A stretch of DNA of 64,000 nt from Atrichornis clamosus (lineage: Eukaryota > Chordata > Aves > Passeriformes > Menuridae), in the NCBI GenBank assembly GCA_013400975.1, contig WBMZ01005332.1, positions 62,001 through 126,000 on the forward strand, read 5' to 3'. The translations under genes were made by a program, and so were the position numbers. Of this stretch, positions 11,401-24,600 are shown piece after piece. A model generated the notes under the pieces. It worked only from the letters and a program-made list of their open reading frames with translations. It did not search any database and was not told the origin of the DNA. Within the stretch, counting starts at the first letter, position 1. Each line of letters starts with the position of its first letter.

Positions 11401-14400
11401 GATGAATATAAACATATTGTGGGAAAAAGCTGAATTTGCAAAGGCTTCAACCTGCCTTGTGTAACAGGACATAACTTAATATTTCTGATTGCCTAAGATG
11501 AATTCTAATGAGAACATTTTTATAACCTAGACCATTAGATGGACTTAAAATATTCCTCCAGTAAGTGTTTGTAGAAAGGATTCTTAACAAATGAATTGCT
11601 AAACTTTTGAGAGCTTCTTCACGCATTCATTTACATGCCTTTATAATAAAACAAACACGGTTTGCTGGAATATAAATATGAAGCCTAGAATTCAACTAAA
11701 TTAAGGAATATTTTCTGCCTTCACTTATCATTTGAGTGTAGCATGACTTGGATCACTTTTTTCATGGCATGAAAAGACTGTCTCTAGAACCAACTGAATT
11801 CAAAATTGAGGAAGAATTGCATTTTTCATATATCTGCTTCCCATTAAAATGTTACTAAGGTTGTATTTATGGACCCAGTCGAGAGCAAACTAAAACCTGT
11901 TGGCTTGGGCACCTGCTAACAGTTGGAAGAAAGTTGTGTGATAGAAAGCTATATGATGCACAAGGATTTGTGCACTCAATTCAAAACTGGATTAGGAAAA
12001 AAGTTCTTCACCATCTGAAGTGAATTATCTATGTAACAAGTTATAGAATTAGAATCTGTTGAGCCAAACGTAAACAGTTATTTTATGTCAGGTAGAACAA
12101 CTGACAAACTCAAAATCAAATTTTGAAACTTTAATATTTTGCTATAAATAGTCTTGCACTCCAAAATCAATCTGCATTGAGTTCTAATTCAGTTCCTGTA
12201 TTTTCTCCCTAAAGCATTCGTAACAATGACGTGTACAATGCAGTGAAATGGTGTTTTGTATCATTCACAAAGCATCATAAATTAATGAAACCATCACATT
12301 TTTTCTGTTCAATAGGGTAGTCCCACCACATACAGCACACTAGGACTCTCAGTGCTCATGTACTTGGTGGACCTCTACAATATAATATTTTAAAATAGTT
12401 TTTCTTTCCTTCTTCCATCTGTGCTTTCATAATAACCAGATATCACGATGACTGGATACTTTGCTTCATGGCTTCTAAATTACTCTCTGCATTGAATTCC
12501 TGTGTTTGTGAAAATTTCTAGTATAAAAAACCAAAACCCCTTATATAGATCCTGAGCTTCTATGCTCCTCCATATTATGGAATAAATATATGGAAGGATA
12601 TCTACTAGGTAGGTGAGATAGTGACCAAGAGTTAGGGAGGGCTAATAACAGAAGACATAATACTGCTTAAGGTAAGGCACACAAAAACTGGGAAACCAAG
12701 AAGATACTAGGCGGAGTCCTTGAAAAGAAATGTGGTAAAATGCTGAGCCAAATGGCTAGGATAAGAGCCTGGCCAATATTCAGGCTAAAGATCATCATCT
12801 GTATTGCAAGACAGAGAAAGAGGAACAAAGGGAAAAACTAAGGCTAGTTTAGAGATGGTAACAAAAAGATAAGAGGCTGGAGTAAGGTAACCTTAGGCCA
12901 GTCAGACTAGGAAACAAAATCACAGAGCAAGTTCCTGGAGTGTGCCTGCAGTTGAATGACACATTTCATGGATTATAGTTGCTTGGATTTTGTCATGGAC
13001 CTGATGGAAAGAAACTGACGAGTGTGACCAAAAGATCAATCTGAAACTCTCAAAGAGACTCAGCAAGTAAAATGTCTCTGATCTTAAAGATATGGGACAG
13101 AGCTCTGCAATACAGAGATTTCCAGCATAGATCAATGTATCTCCTAGAAAGATGGTTACTTAACATTGTGATTGCCTTTTCATAATTTTCATCACTAAGA
13201 TCTTTTTCTCACTATGTCTGAAATAAATAGAGTATTTACAATTATTTTCCTTTCATTTTTAATTTAAAAATCCTTTCCTAATCTTATCTTTTCCTTCATC
13301 AAATTTTGGTTAGGCTGTGTCTCAAGTTCCTTTCCAAGATGGATAAATTCAAAATTCTTCTGCTGAAACAAGAGGTGCTAATATGGTGTGAATTTGTGGT
13401 TTAGGTCTTTTTTTTTTAAGATTGCTCTGATATAGATCAATAGTCTTATTTTTGTTGGGTCAGAGGTCAGCTGTCATAGTTTTTTCTTTCTGTTGAAAAT
13501 GAGTGTCCCTCCTGTGGCTGTTGAGAAGAGGATAACATTCTGAACATCAGAAAGTGTTGTGTTGTATCTACATAGATTTTTGTAGTGTATTGGAATGTTA
13601 CTTGTTTGTTTTAAAAATAAGCAGGACATATATAATAACTGACCTGCAAAAGTAAGTTAAAGGCTCTCTTTCAGCCATCCTTTCATCTCTTAAAAACTCA
13701 ACTTTATTCAATGACATTAACTTGGAAGGTACGAGTAGTGCAGAATGATTCTATACTTTTAAAAACTGTACCAAATTACTTTTTTTCTATTTTCTTTTTT
13801 CTTTTTTTGTGAAGGCAAGGAGCCCAGAAGAAAGAATGCTTAGAGGAAGCTAGGAAATACAGTTACTTTTCACTTGCAGATGCCTAGAGAAACCTTGGAC
13901 TAAGAAAAAAATCTATTAACTGTAGAAACAGGTGATGACAGTATGAGTCCATTTTTTCCCCGTTAATGAGTAAGATCCTTAGAAAAATTTTGCTTGAGGA
14001 TATTAATAAATCTATTCTATGCAAAATCTGACATGATACAATACATTACCTTAGCAAGCAAAAGATTTTCTCTTTTCCTTCACTCATTCATTACTTATCT
14101 AGGCTTTAACCTTTTCAACATCCATTGAATTAGCTTACAGTACAGGATTTTCTACAATGATTTATACATCACATGATGAAATATTCATAATAAGCTACAC
14201 TTTTACTCAAATAACTCCCTAAGTCATTTTGATTTGCCCTTTTAAAATATTTTTACAGTAGTTGGTGCCATTTTATTCACTGATGAAACACAACCACTTT
14301 TGAGCTGAATAACTTTATTAGTACCTTTTTTCTAAGTAAGTTGATCTTGTGTTACAACTATGCATAAGCAAAATTTGGTAGGCCTAGAAATAAGGTAATA

Positions 14401-14947
14401 TATTTTTAATCACCACATGAATTAACATCGTGGGTATAAAGAGATAACAATGTCTGTTTAGCCACAACCCACAAACTTTCTGAACTGAGATAGATAAAGC
14501 CAAGGATATGGTGGTAGCTTGTGCCTGGAGGCTGAAGGACTTCAACTGCACTGGGTGCTGGGAGATCCAGGTCTCCTTTCTGCCAGCCAATGCATAATTT
14601 CATCTCTGCTTCTGCTTGCTTTCAAACTGTGAGCCTATTTTCTATATTTTGCCAGAAAGTCTTGTACACGAATTGAAGTTAAATGGGAAAGCAGTCATTT
14701 TCAGTACAGACCATCTATCTAGTGCACACTAGTTTGCTTTCAGGGACACGCTGTTACTGTGTTAGACCTGATCAGAAAAGTTTTCTTAAAAGACTTTGCT
14801 GTAGTCAGGTTCTTGGCCAGAAATAAAATTGATTTTGGTGAGGTCTCTGATAAAAATGTATTAAATGTGCTGAATAAAAAGAGTTTATAACAGATTTTTA
14901 TTTATTTTTACAGTCTTTAATTATGGCAGTGATAATGAACGTATGAA
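8481..14947. other. Unannotated DNA, mostly AT-rich
   Basis: No gene or named element is supported. Two stretches are less AT-rich than their surroundings: about 8850-9800 and about 12600-13135. Both could be old unrecognised repeats. The open frames (up to 89 codons at 9239-9508) show no domain. Confidence 0.5.
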
Positions 14948-15283
14948 TTATAATTTCCATTGGAATGACATTTGCTTTAATTTCATCCATTTACTGAATG
15001 CTTTTCTAATGTACTCCCCAGAAGACATTGAAAACTTTGAAATGTTGACATTATCTATAAAATTGATATTTTCATTTTTTTTTTCCTTAACATAATCAGT
15101 AATAAAAAGGCCACTTGCATTTAGGATGAAGATAAGACACCAAAAAGAAAAATCAGATATGTTGTATCTGATAAGGTCTAAATGAGCTGATGCCGGGAAG
15201 AAAGTACAGAAATCATAATTAGACAAATTATTTCCAGATTGCCAATTACTGCATATAACAACATAAAAGCAGAAGTAAACCAT
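14948..15283 (-). mobile_element. Possible L1 endonuclease-end relic
   Basis: A 111-codon minus-strand frame contains text that resembles the end of an L1 ORF2 endonuclease domain and the start of the linker: NWQSGNNLSNYDFCTFF, then SAHLDLI where L1 has SRIDxxL, then NISDFSF where L1 has an I-x-D/P-x-S-x-SDH block, then a stretch ending SGEYIRKAFSKWM where L1 has a W-x-x-x-K-A segment at nearly the same spacing. The diagnostic SDH is lost. The match is weak and the composition invites chance matches to lysine- and asparagine-rich linkers. The alternative is a random open frame. Confidence 0.33.
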
Positions 15284-15424
15284 AATGAGATAATAATTAC
15301 CAAACTAATATTTAACTATAATTAATTATTATTTCCAATATTTTGATGTTCTAATTTTTAAATCAATATTCTATCTACTAAAACACAATGTTTACCTAAT
15401 GAAAGGTATTATTTATTTTCTTAA

Positions 15425-15760
15425 GTCACCAAAGAAATTGCTAGAAGTAAAAAGGAAGATAAGCTCATCTGGAGAGAAAATTCACAAGAAAAATTTGAAA
15501 AGGAACTGATAAACTGCAACATACTGAAATTGCAGTTTCTAAAGGTCACCGTAAATCTAGAACAAAACATTTTGAGTACACAGAAATGTTTATGTTTAAC
15601 TGGAAAAAAAAGTAAATGAAACAAGGAGACATATCCAAATTATATTCTATTTCAAACTTTGTTTTTAAGCAATTATGTCAACATTGTCTTGATTAAAGGG
15701 GAACACAAATGTCTAAACATAGCAAACAATCTTGGAGGCAGAAAATCCAGTTTGTTTGTT
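15425..15760 (+). mobile_element. Possible L1 linker relic, opposite strand
   Basis: From 15426 a plus-strand frame of about 60 codons without an early ATG is rich in charged residues (SKKEDKLIWRENSQEKFEKE, then ILKLQFLK and ILSTQKCL). After one stop it continues to IKGEHKCLNIANNLGG and SSLF. This pattern is like the coiled linker between the endonuclease and reverse transcriptase of L1 ORF2. It begins about where the minus-strand piece 14948-15283 leaves off in protein order. Charged coiled text is easily matched by chance, so this remains a suggestion. Confidence 0.22.
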
Positions 15761-15812
15761 TTTTAAAATCTTAGACTATTGGAGATAATTAAAAGTTTGA
15801 CAATCATATAAT

Positions 15813-15905
15813 CACAATTTTGTTTGGCTTGGAAGGAATCTTAAAGTCCATCCAGTTCCAAACCCCCTACCATGGGAAGAGACATGTTCCAGCTAAAGAT
15901 ACTTT
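15813..15905 (-). mobile_element. CR1 3' scrap
   Basis: The plus strand shows a reversed CR1 3' end: GGCTTGGAAGGAATCTTAAA followed by TCCATCCAGTTCC, AACCCCCTACCATGGG and GACATGTTCCAGCTA. Order and spacing match CR1; the remainder of the element cannot be followed. Confidence 0.65.
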
Positions 15906-18900
15906 TAACAGTCATGTCTTGCCTCACTGCTAGTGATTTATTATCCTAGCAGCTAATGCAGTCTGGCTGTTCTTGTCAGAATTCTTATGATTTTGGAGAA
16001 AGAATAGTCCTCTTGTTTGTTTATCTTTTCATTCATGAAGAAACTATAAAATAGTAACTTGCATTAGAAGCTAGAATTTAAGGAACTGTGTGAAACTCCT
16101 CATTGATGTACAGCATATTAACTAAAATAATTATAATTATGAGCCTAGGAGGACTGTGCTGGTTTATTGCAGTTAGGCGTTTGAAATACATTGTATGGTA
16201 TTTTTGTCTGATGTTTTATTTGCTGAAAAAATTATGGTAGGACTGTCATCCATTTGTTTTATATTTTCTGGGGATTTATTGTTTACTTGGGGTTTTTTGT
16301 GGGTTTTTTGTGTTTTTTTTAATCTGAAGTATGTTGGCTGATGAATGGGAGAGATCTGATGCTGTTGCATGCTTTAACTCTTTATTCAGTGTAGAATGCT
16401 ACTCTTAGATCTTTTTAAAAACTCTGTTTTGAGTCTTTCTGCCAGTGATGCAGGAAAAGCAGAATTCTATCAGAGCTATTTTTAAAGAATTTAATCATAG
16501 AGCAAGATAACTGAATTAAATATCCACCTCTTAATTACATAGCATTTCTGAAAAAGGTGAAGTTAAAACATTTCATTATTTTTAACATATCAAGTGAAAT
16601 GGTGCTTCCATTGTCACTGTTATGTTCTTACTGAGATGCATCCAAAAAACTGAGGGCAAAAGTGTCCAACTGTGTCTCTATATCTATGGATATTTTGATA
16701 TTTAATGTAAAAAAATAATATGATATGATTTGTCACATGGTCTACTGTTCTTCAATAAATTCTATTTTTAACACATTTTAAAATTGTTGTTGTTTGTCCT
16801 GGAGCCCATTCTACTTCCCTGGCAGTCAGAAAGTGTATATTCTAAAGAGCATATTTCTGGGTAGTTTTAATGGTCATATAATGAGCTTTAAGATGGGGTT
16901 CATACTTTGTTTTCTCATCCATTGTATCTTTTTCTCATGTGGAGTGAATCGATGCTCTCTAGAGAAAGCTGTATTATCATTTGGGATGAAGGAGGTAGGC
17001 ATCTGAGGTCCAGTTCCTAATCAGTAATCTGAAAAGGGAGTTACCCCCTCCCTAGGTTTTTGTTTTGGAGCAGTAAGGACACATATGTATGTGCTTTCCA
17101 TTTAGCCCGTGTGTGCAAACCTGTGTTAGACATGCTGTTATTCCTTTTTAAATGGAATTTATTTTCTGTGGACTTTTGCAAACATATCCAATATAGATAC
17201 AAATTTTAGCTCTTTAAAGTATGTTGAAAACTTAGACCTTTCATATATGCATATAAAACAAAATCCTAAGTAAACAGCATGCTAAATAATGGTAGCTCCG
17301 TAGTCATGTCTGTCAACAGCAGCCAGTGCATCCAGAGTTAAGAACCAGACTATGAACACAAACTCATCATTCTCCTCAAAGTGAAAGAAAAACATAAAAA
17401 AACAGTTATGATTCTTAATCACACTAACATGCAGAATCAGATGAGACTATAACCTTCATATTCTCCTAAAACATTTTGCTTGAAACATGCTCTTCTGCTT
17501 TCCTTTTTCATATATACAGTAGAATCTTCATATTCTCCATTTTAAAAACATTTTTACTTGTATTAGCCTTCAGAAACTCCATCAAAAGTCCTAAGATAAA
17601 GCTGAAACACTTTTTTTTACCATCTAGTCTTTTGGGAGAATATTTCAAAATGTCTTTCTGGAAACATACTAATTTCTGTAGTACCAGCAAACCCATCAAT
17701 TGCATTTATTATGCCCTCTAATATAGGTTCTAAAATATGGTAATTCCTATTGCAATAGGCCAATTAAGTTTGTATAACTAAATAAGTAGATGGATGAATG
17801 CATCATTGCATAAGGCAAGTTAATAATTCAGAACTGCCGGAACAGTTTTGATCCTCCTTCTGTCTGAGCCAGGAAAACTCTGCTTCAGGATCAGAACACA
17901 AGTGGTCATAAAACACATTTTGCATAATTTGAAACTATGCTGAACTGACTGTAGAATTTTTAAAAGACAAGAAAATGTTCTCCGAAATGTGCTCGCACAT
18001 TCAGTGTAATTATTAGTCATCCCTATCCTGGTTGCTATAGCATAGGTTTTTCTCCAGTGGTTGATTTTATAGTGATAGCTTGTTCCATAGAAGATTTTCA
18101 TATAGAAGAAAACTTTAAACCAATAAATTACTGTTCCTTTGAGTGTCTTTTGGAGATTTATTTTAATGTTTCTTTTGAAAATGTCTTTGCTTTAGTTGTT
18201 TGGACGGTTGCTTTAGCCTCTATGCTAGACTGTTTGAAATATAACCAGTGGAAATGCATTTGAAAATGAAGTTATTTCATTGAAGTTCTTCCTCATGTTT
18301 CTTCGCATGTAAAGCTCTCAATCATCTTAATATGGATTGCAACTTGCTGTGTAAGAGCATAACTTTGGGTAGGAATGAGCAGAGAAATTAGTGAATCTAC
18401 AAATAATAGAAGTTCCAGCTTAATCAAAAAGTCAAATGTTTATTTGAAGCAAATATTATTTCCCTTAGTGATACTCTATTCAAGAATAAAATACCTATAT
18501 TTAGTTGTCCAAGTGTGAGTTGTCCTAATAAGTAGGTGCAAAAAAACTATTCAGCTTATACTGCAGGTCACTCACAGCAGGATTCAGTTGCTTTAACATC
18601 AGTGCCAAATGCTGTTTTAAATGTTCTTGAACTGCTGATACCTCCCATTTCCAGCAGTCTTTACCTAAGGCTGTAGGTTTCTTGAAGGTGCTGTATCATA
18701 GCAGCTGTACCTAGCTGTAGCTTTCGGAAAGTTATTTTACTGAGTTGTCAGTAGAGGTAGCCTTTAATTGCCTAAATCTAAATATCAGGTGCCATTTGAG
18801 AGAGATTCAATGGACATGACTGCAAGACATGACATGGGCAAGACTATTGAGTTCAAAGATTTCTAGTTATTGGTAGAAATTAAATCCTCTTTCATACTTT

Positions 18901-21900
18901 GACATGTTTTTTTCCTCTTTTTTGAAATTGTCCTCGTAGGGAAACAGTCTGCTAAGTTGAGTTTACCATGTGTAGCGCAGCCTACATTTGTCAGTAACTA
19001 TTTCTTTTTAATTAATCTTAAGATCAGTTTTGCCCAGCAAAGGTTTTGAAGTCAATAACTGGCCATGGGTGAGCGTTTACAGCCATGATATCTCCAGTGC
19101 CAGCTTGTGTCTCAACTCTTATCATCCTGTACAGATGCCCCTCTGTGCCACAAGTTGTGCCTCCCCTTCCCCAGGTCTCAGGTGGGATACCAGGCCTATC
19201 TATATTTCTCAGTAGAGCACCATTATGTTAGTCATAAAACCACTGTGGTACTGCCGTATAAAGATAAACAAAATAAGATAGATTAACCACAGCCAGCTGG
19301 CCAGTTACTAAAAAAATCTGCTAAAAACTCAACCTGCTAAATCAGGCAGTTCAGCTAAAGTTTAGACAATCTGTCAAACCTCAGTCCTGAGGATTTTAAC
19401 AATGTCAACAGCGTATTATGGGGCCGTAAGGTTATGACCAGAGACAGTCTTGGTTATGCGGAGCTCATCTTTTCCACAGAAAAATGTATGTGATTAATAC
19501 TGATGAAAGATGACTTTTACAAAACTTGCCTTCCTACATATTCTGTAGGCAAAAGCAATACAAGTAACATCCAAACTGACTCAACAAAAGTCATGCTGGA
19601 TAGTACATTGGATAATACAGGAGGCTGAGAACACCAGATAGTATTTACTAAGGAAAGATGACCTACTTGTGCTGGGAAAACAACATCCTCAGCTTCAAAC
19701 TTGTAAAAAAAATTCTGACCCTACATCTCATGCTCTAGAAGAGATGAATAGGAGAAAGGTTTCAGTGCATCTATAATTAGCAAGACGATTTATAGAGGAA
19801 ATATTTATTGTAGCAGCACTTCTCTTCCACCTTGTATTTCTTCTCTCTAAGCTGCTAGAGGCAACTGCTTAGCAGGTGCAATTCTGCAGTTACTTTACTC
19901 TGCACTATATGTCTTTTCCTTTTAGAAAACAACTTTAATCTTCATTGTTCAATTGCAAAGCTGTTGAAGAGTGTTTTAGTGTGCTGAAAAAGAGTTCCCT
20001 TATTCCTGACTAAATTGAGGAATCCAAATATATTCTATCTTTTGCAAATGAGTACTGTGTTGGAAGATATTCCTTGTTGCCTTAGAACTCTGAAATGAAT
20101 CTGACCAAGAACGGTTTTCAGGAAAAATATATAAGTTTTGTTTGGAAATCATAATTATCCTCTAAAGAATTTACTGGCATTTTGTTATCCACAGGACTAT
20201 GAGGTATTAGACAATTAGATATTTCCATCTATGGGAATCCTCTTTATTTACCCATAGTTTTGTGTTTCTGTGCCATGACTTTGGTGTCTTCAGGAAAGAT
20301 TCTTGTCAAGTACAATGGTAACATTCTGGGAATGAACATAATCACCTGTAAATACATTTGTGTACAGTGTGTTCCCTACTTCAAGTAGAGTTTGGCTTTT
20401 AATTTTTACTTCATGTGGACTCTAAATACTCCAGCTTAGGAATAGCTGAAAGGGAAATATCAATTCAAAGAACAAAAAGGCTTATTTTAAAAAGAAGTGA
20501 GATGTGCATACGTTTCTATGTCTCCTGTTCCCTTTACACCCTGGCACATGCACAGACATATTTTTAAACCCAAATTCCATGATTTGGATGCAAAGGAACT
20601 AAGACGTGTCTGAATGAGCCCTCATCTTTAGTTCTTTTCCTGAATGATGTGCTCATACTGCTGTCCAGTGATTTTCAGTCTGAATGCTAAGCCTATTAAA
20701 CATCTGTGTGTATAAATAAACAAAATAGTCATCTACATTGACACAAGAAAAAGAAAGCATGTCTTCCATAAGGCAATAATTCCTAAGAAATGAACTGTAA
20801 AATATCTTGAAAACAGACCTTACTGAATCCTTCTGAGAGACAGGATTATCTCCAGGGATTTTGTAGAGTGAAGTTTTTAGGATGGGCAGTCAAGGAACAA
20901 AAATTTTATCCAGGATTTTTTCCACTGGAACATCATTTAGAATCTCAGAATGACATCCTACTGAAGCTTACAGATTCAAGTAAAACTGATAACTTGGGAA
21001 TCTGAACAGTGATTTTTGACATTTTCCTATTGACATGTTTAAAGAATAAGGCTTAACAGATTTTAAAACCTTGAAAATAAAACGTCATACAAATAACATT
21101 AGGAAGCACTTGATGCTTCTGTGAAGCCACATACTTCACATACATAAACATGATGGACATCATGTGAATATTACTACCAGGCAGTTTTAGTACTGTCATT
21201 TTAAATGAGTGCAGCTTTTGTTATGATGCCATTAATTTTTATTTAATTAATGCCTTGGTTTTAAAGATTAGAATCATTCTGAAGTCACATTATTATTCTA
21301 TGCAGCAACTTACTTCAGGCTAATTTATTTTTGTGTCTGCATTTTTTGTGAACGTCAGATTTGTTTACTCAGAGCAGATAAATCTGCCATGTGGTAAATG
21401 ATAAAAAGGAGATGGTCAAGTATGTTATGTTTCTGATCCTCTGAAACCTGTCAAAATTATTGTAAAAATATGTGATATATTTTGAAGGGAAAAGAATAAT
21501 GTGTTGTTTTATTCTGTAGAACACTTATGAATTCCATATAGAATACTATTAGTCTAGAAATTGGGTGCGCCAGTGTACCATAAAAAAATGTTTTTGAATA
21601 TAACTGTGCATAAAATGAAAAATGCTATTTATCATAATATTTGGCATTGAAATAGAAGTTTTCTGAGACTCTAAGCATTTTATTAACCTTTATTTAGTGA
21701 GGCGCATAACACATTCTTTGAGGTAAGCAATCTTCCCATCAAATTAAGGAAAAGACATTACAGCATAAAGAGTTGGTGGTTAGTCAGAACCATCACCCTC
21801 TGCCTCGCCTAGGCTTCTTGTTTCTATGAGACCACAGTCCTTCACTTGAAAAGAAATAGAATATCAACATGCCAAAGAAAATTTAAGATTAAGTTTATAT

Positions 21901-22759
21901 TGGCTTACGTTAATAAGTAAAACATTAGGGTATCTAAATTTATATTAAGTGTGAGTCTGAGGGGGTTTTTTTGTTATTGTTGTTCTAAGATATGGAATAA
22001 AATTCTCTGTTAATTCTTGATAGGCTGGTGCTGATGATCTTTTAAGCTTATACTACTACTAATATGAAACCATTTAAAAGTAGTCTTTTATTTGAAGACA
22101 TTTCTTAGCATAAGAAGTATAACATCCCACTGTATTTATATATACTTTCATTTAGAAAATACATATTTATTTAAATGTATTCCTTGCTATATTTTTCTAA
22201 TTACTCCAGATATTCCAGATACAGGTTTTCATAAATTAGTGGCAATTATCCCATTGATTTATTGGATATAAAGGATTTGTTATGACAGAGCTTTAAAAAT
22301 AGGATGGGGACTATGCATTGTGATATCTTAAGAGTGAATTTATCTTTAGCCTCTTAAATACTTGACACACAGGTACCAGTGTGCCCATGTTATACTTTTT
22401 ATAAAGTACAGATTTACTAGCAGAAAGATATTTGCTGCTGTCATAAATCATGTCATATCCCAAACAGTTTTGGAACTACATTATGTTTGGAAGAGCAGTA
22501 ACTAGCTGTATCTCTGCAGTTTGCCCTGAAGTTCTTACTAGTAATGAGAGTTTAAGAGCCTTCAGGACCCTCAAGGAGAGAAGTAAAATGAAACCACTAA
22601 ATTTTATATTGAGGTGATGAATCCAGATGAACTGGTAAAAGTGTCTCATAAATTTTCTGCTTGAACAGAAAATATATTTTTCAATGGACTGATTAAAAAA
22701 AAATAAAAGATTAAGGAAGATTTAACTAGTGTTTAAAGTGTTCAATAGGAACAAAAAGC
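15906..22759. other. Unannotated AT-rich DNA
   Basis: No gene or named repeat recognised. A G/T-rich tract lies at 16290-16320. A near-perfect 18-base inverted repeat (ACATGATG, GA, CATCATGT) is at 21148-21165. About 19030-19470 is less AT-rich but matches nothing I know. Confidence 0.5.
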
Positions 22760-22888
22760 AGCTAAGGATTTCTTATGCTAAGGAAACTGTTGTGAGTTTG
22801 GTCCCTGTATGGGCCATTCACTTAACAGTTGGACTTAAGGATCCTTGTGGGACCCTTCCAACTCAGAATATTCTGTGTTTCTCTGATT
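22760..22888 (+). mobile_element. tRNA-derived SINE, degraded (TguSINE1 type)
   Basis: The well-preserved part reads GTATGGGCCATTCACTTAA (22807-22825), then GTTGGACTTAAGGATCC, TTGTGGGACCCTTCCAACTC and AGAATATTCTGTG. The first words are the 3' end of a tRNA-Ile-derived head and the rest is a CR1-like tail. Upstream (22760-22806) the tRNA head is too decayed to show a clear A box. Such SINEs are copied by CR1 enzymes through the shared tail. The 5' boundary is uncertain. Confidence 0.75.
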
Positions 22889-24202
22889 TAGATGCACAGG
22901 ATTAAAGACTAGAGCTCAGAAATAAAATGAAACATGCTTCTGTTTTCAAAATGTATTGCAGAGCCATTACTGAATATTTCTGCAGATAAATGTTACGTAA
23001 GTATGAACTGAGAAATGGATGGTCTTTCCTTGAGTACACCTGCAAGAGATATTTTGTACAAGAACACCTTAATTACCTGCCTTGCTCTTTCTCATTCATA
23101 GTCCTATGTATGGTGGAATACTCTCTGCATTGAATTTTCCTTGCGAGTGTAGAGATTTGATAATCTGTGAAGACAGAATAACCTACAACATCAAAAGAGG
23201 GCCCCTTTGCCTCCTTCTAATGGAAATATGCTTCAGGCAATCCTTCTCAAAGTACATGTGAATAGTTTAGGCTGTCTTATAAAACTTGTAATGAATAGGA
23301 AATCCAACATAGTATTCTTTGCTGGTTCTGTGTTTTACCTATCTCCCTTGGGATTTTTTTTTTTACTTGTTTTTCTTTTTATTTTGGGGGGTTTTTGGGG
23401 TTTTTAGGGACTTTAGGAATCCTCCTTCACTTTTCTTGTAACAAGCCATAACACCAAAGATTTGGAGGATTTTCCTAAACCTAAAAGTTCAATGAACATT
23501 TGCCTAGATTAGACAGGGTGACACAGGGTGACATGCTTTATCTTAAACACCAATACCTCATCCTAAAAACCAACCAAACAAATAAACAAACAAGGTGGTT
23601 TGACCCCTGCTTGTTCTGTCTGTTCATTTTTTACAATATTGCAGTTTTATGCTAAAAAACCCAAAATCTCAAAGTATGCAATTTAAAAGATCACTTTAAA
23701 GAGTAGAAAAACTTTTTATTCTTTTTGAGATGCTTATCCTACTTAAATAATAAAGAAAAATTAGCTATTTATGTGATTTGACTTTCCCTCAAGTTTCTTT
23801 AAATGAAGCACGGCGAATGCGCCTAGCATGCTATATATGAGATAGGTCTTTCAACACATCATGGACCATGAAGGACTAAGACGGCTTTATCTGGAATCTG
23901 TAATGCAGCAGAATAATATAGAGTATACATGAAAAGGGCAATAAAAAATCCTATCCACTTCAAGAAAAATATTTTTTCTCCTTTTTTAAAAAAAAACTTT
24001 TATAGAGGTGATGAAATAAATTGACTTTAAAAAAGAAAAGATCTATAATGAGTTAATTTTCTTGGTATTGTCATGCAGTGTGAGTTGTTTATTTTTAAAA
24101 TTCTATCGTTATTAAATAAACAAACATTTTCTCTTATTTTCACAATGGTGTGTTTTTAGTATTATTATTCTTTGTTATGTCATTTAATAATGAAATATTA
24201 CC
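22889..24202. other. Unannotated AT-rich DNA
   Basis: Nothing recognisable apart from a T/G-rich tract (23348-23406), a 10-base direct duplication ACAGGGTGAC at 23513-23532, and a CAAA-rich patch near 23575-23595. Confidence 0.5.
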
Positions 24203-24338
24203 ACAAAATATTCTGAGTTGGAAGGGACTCAGAAGGATCACCAAGTACAAGTCTTAAGTGAATGGCCCATACAGAGATTGAACCCATGACCCTGGTGTTA
24301 ATAGCACCAGGCCCTGACCAACTGAGCTAATCTCATGG
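24203..24338 (-). mobile_element. Full-length tRNA-Ile SINE (TguSINE1 type)
   Basis: On the minus strand the element starts near 24338 with a tRNA-like head: ATTAGCTCAGTTGGTC, then an anticodon stem TGGTG/CACCA, then GGTTCAATC, then the acceptor side GTATGGGCCATTCACTTAA, and ends in a CR1-like tail (CCTTCTGAGTCCCTTCCAAC, CTCAGAATATTTTG). The head follows tRNA-Ile(AAU) closely. The seven-base loop is CTATTAA, so the anticodon would be ATT rather than AAT. Together with the copy at 22760-22888 this is the best evidence for a passerine host. It is a retroposed pseudo-tRNA, not a functional tRNA gene. Confidence 0.87.
24276..24329 (-). promoter_or_regulatory. Internal RNA polymerase III promoter relic of the SINE
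   Basis: A box TAGCTCAGTTGG is the complement of 24318-24329 and B box GGTTCAATC the complement of 24276-24284. The spacing is as in tRNA genes. The B box has ATC where the usual form is GGTTCGATTCC-like with a CG, so activity is doubtful. Confidence 0.6.
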
Positions 24339-24394
24339 TCAATAACTGAGTTTATTTAATTTGAATCATATTTTTCAAAATGAAACTATAAAAA

Positions 24395-24600
24395 TTGCTA
24401 GTCCTCCACCTTCTCCTTGCCCCAGCTGATCAGATCAGAGGTGGATGATGACTGTGATCAGTCTGTAAGTGTTCATCTCTGCCAATTCTTTCTGTTTTAC
24501 CCTGCTCTAGTGTGGGTCCTCCATGGGCTGAGTCCTTCACAGAGTGTCCCAGTGCAGGGTGCCCGAAGGAGAGACTCCTTTAAAATAAATTCCTACAGTG
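24395..24600 (+). mobile_element. LTR-like avian repeat, left part of a split copy
   Basis: Segments such as CCACCTTCTCCTTGCCCCAG, CCCTGCTCTAGTGTGGGTCC, TCCATGGGCTGAGTCC and AGAGTGTCCCAGTGCAGG resemble an interspersed avian repeat, probably the LTR of an endogenous retrovirus, whose remaining part resumes at 26184. The sequence between is occupied by CR1 insertions. Non-coding. The family is not named because recognition rests on remembered blocks. Confidence 0.42.

Noticed and set aside
16155..16175. LTR start word TGTGCTGGTTT
   Set aside because: Eleven bases match the start of the LTR family but the following sequence does not.
24293..24308. Functional tRNA gene
   Set aside because: The tRNA-like head is fused to a CR1-like tail and has stem mismatches; it is a SINE.
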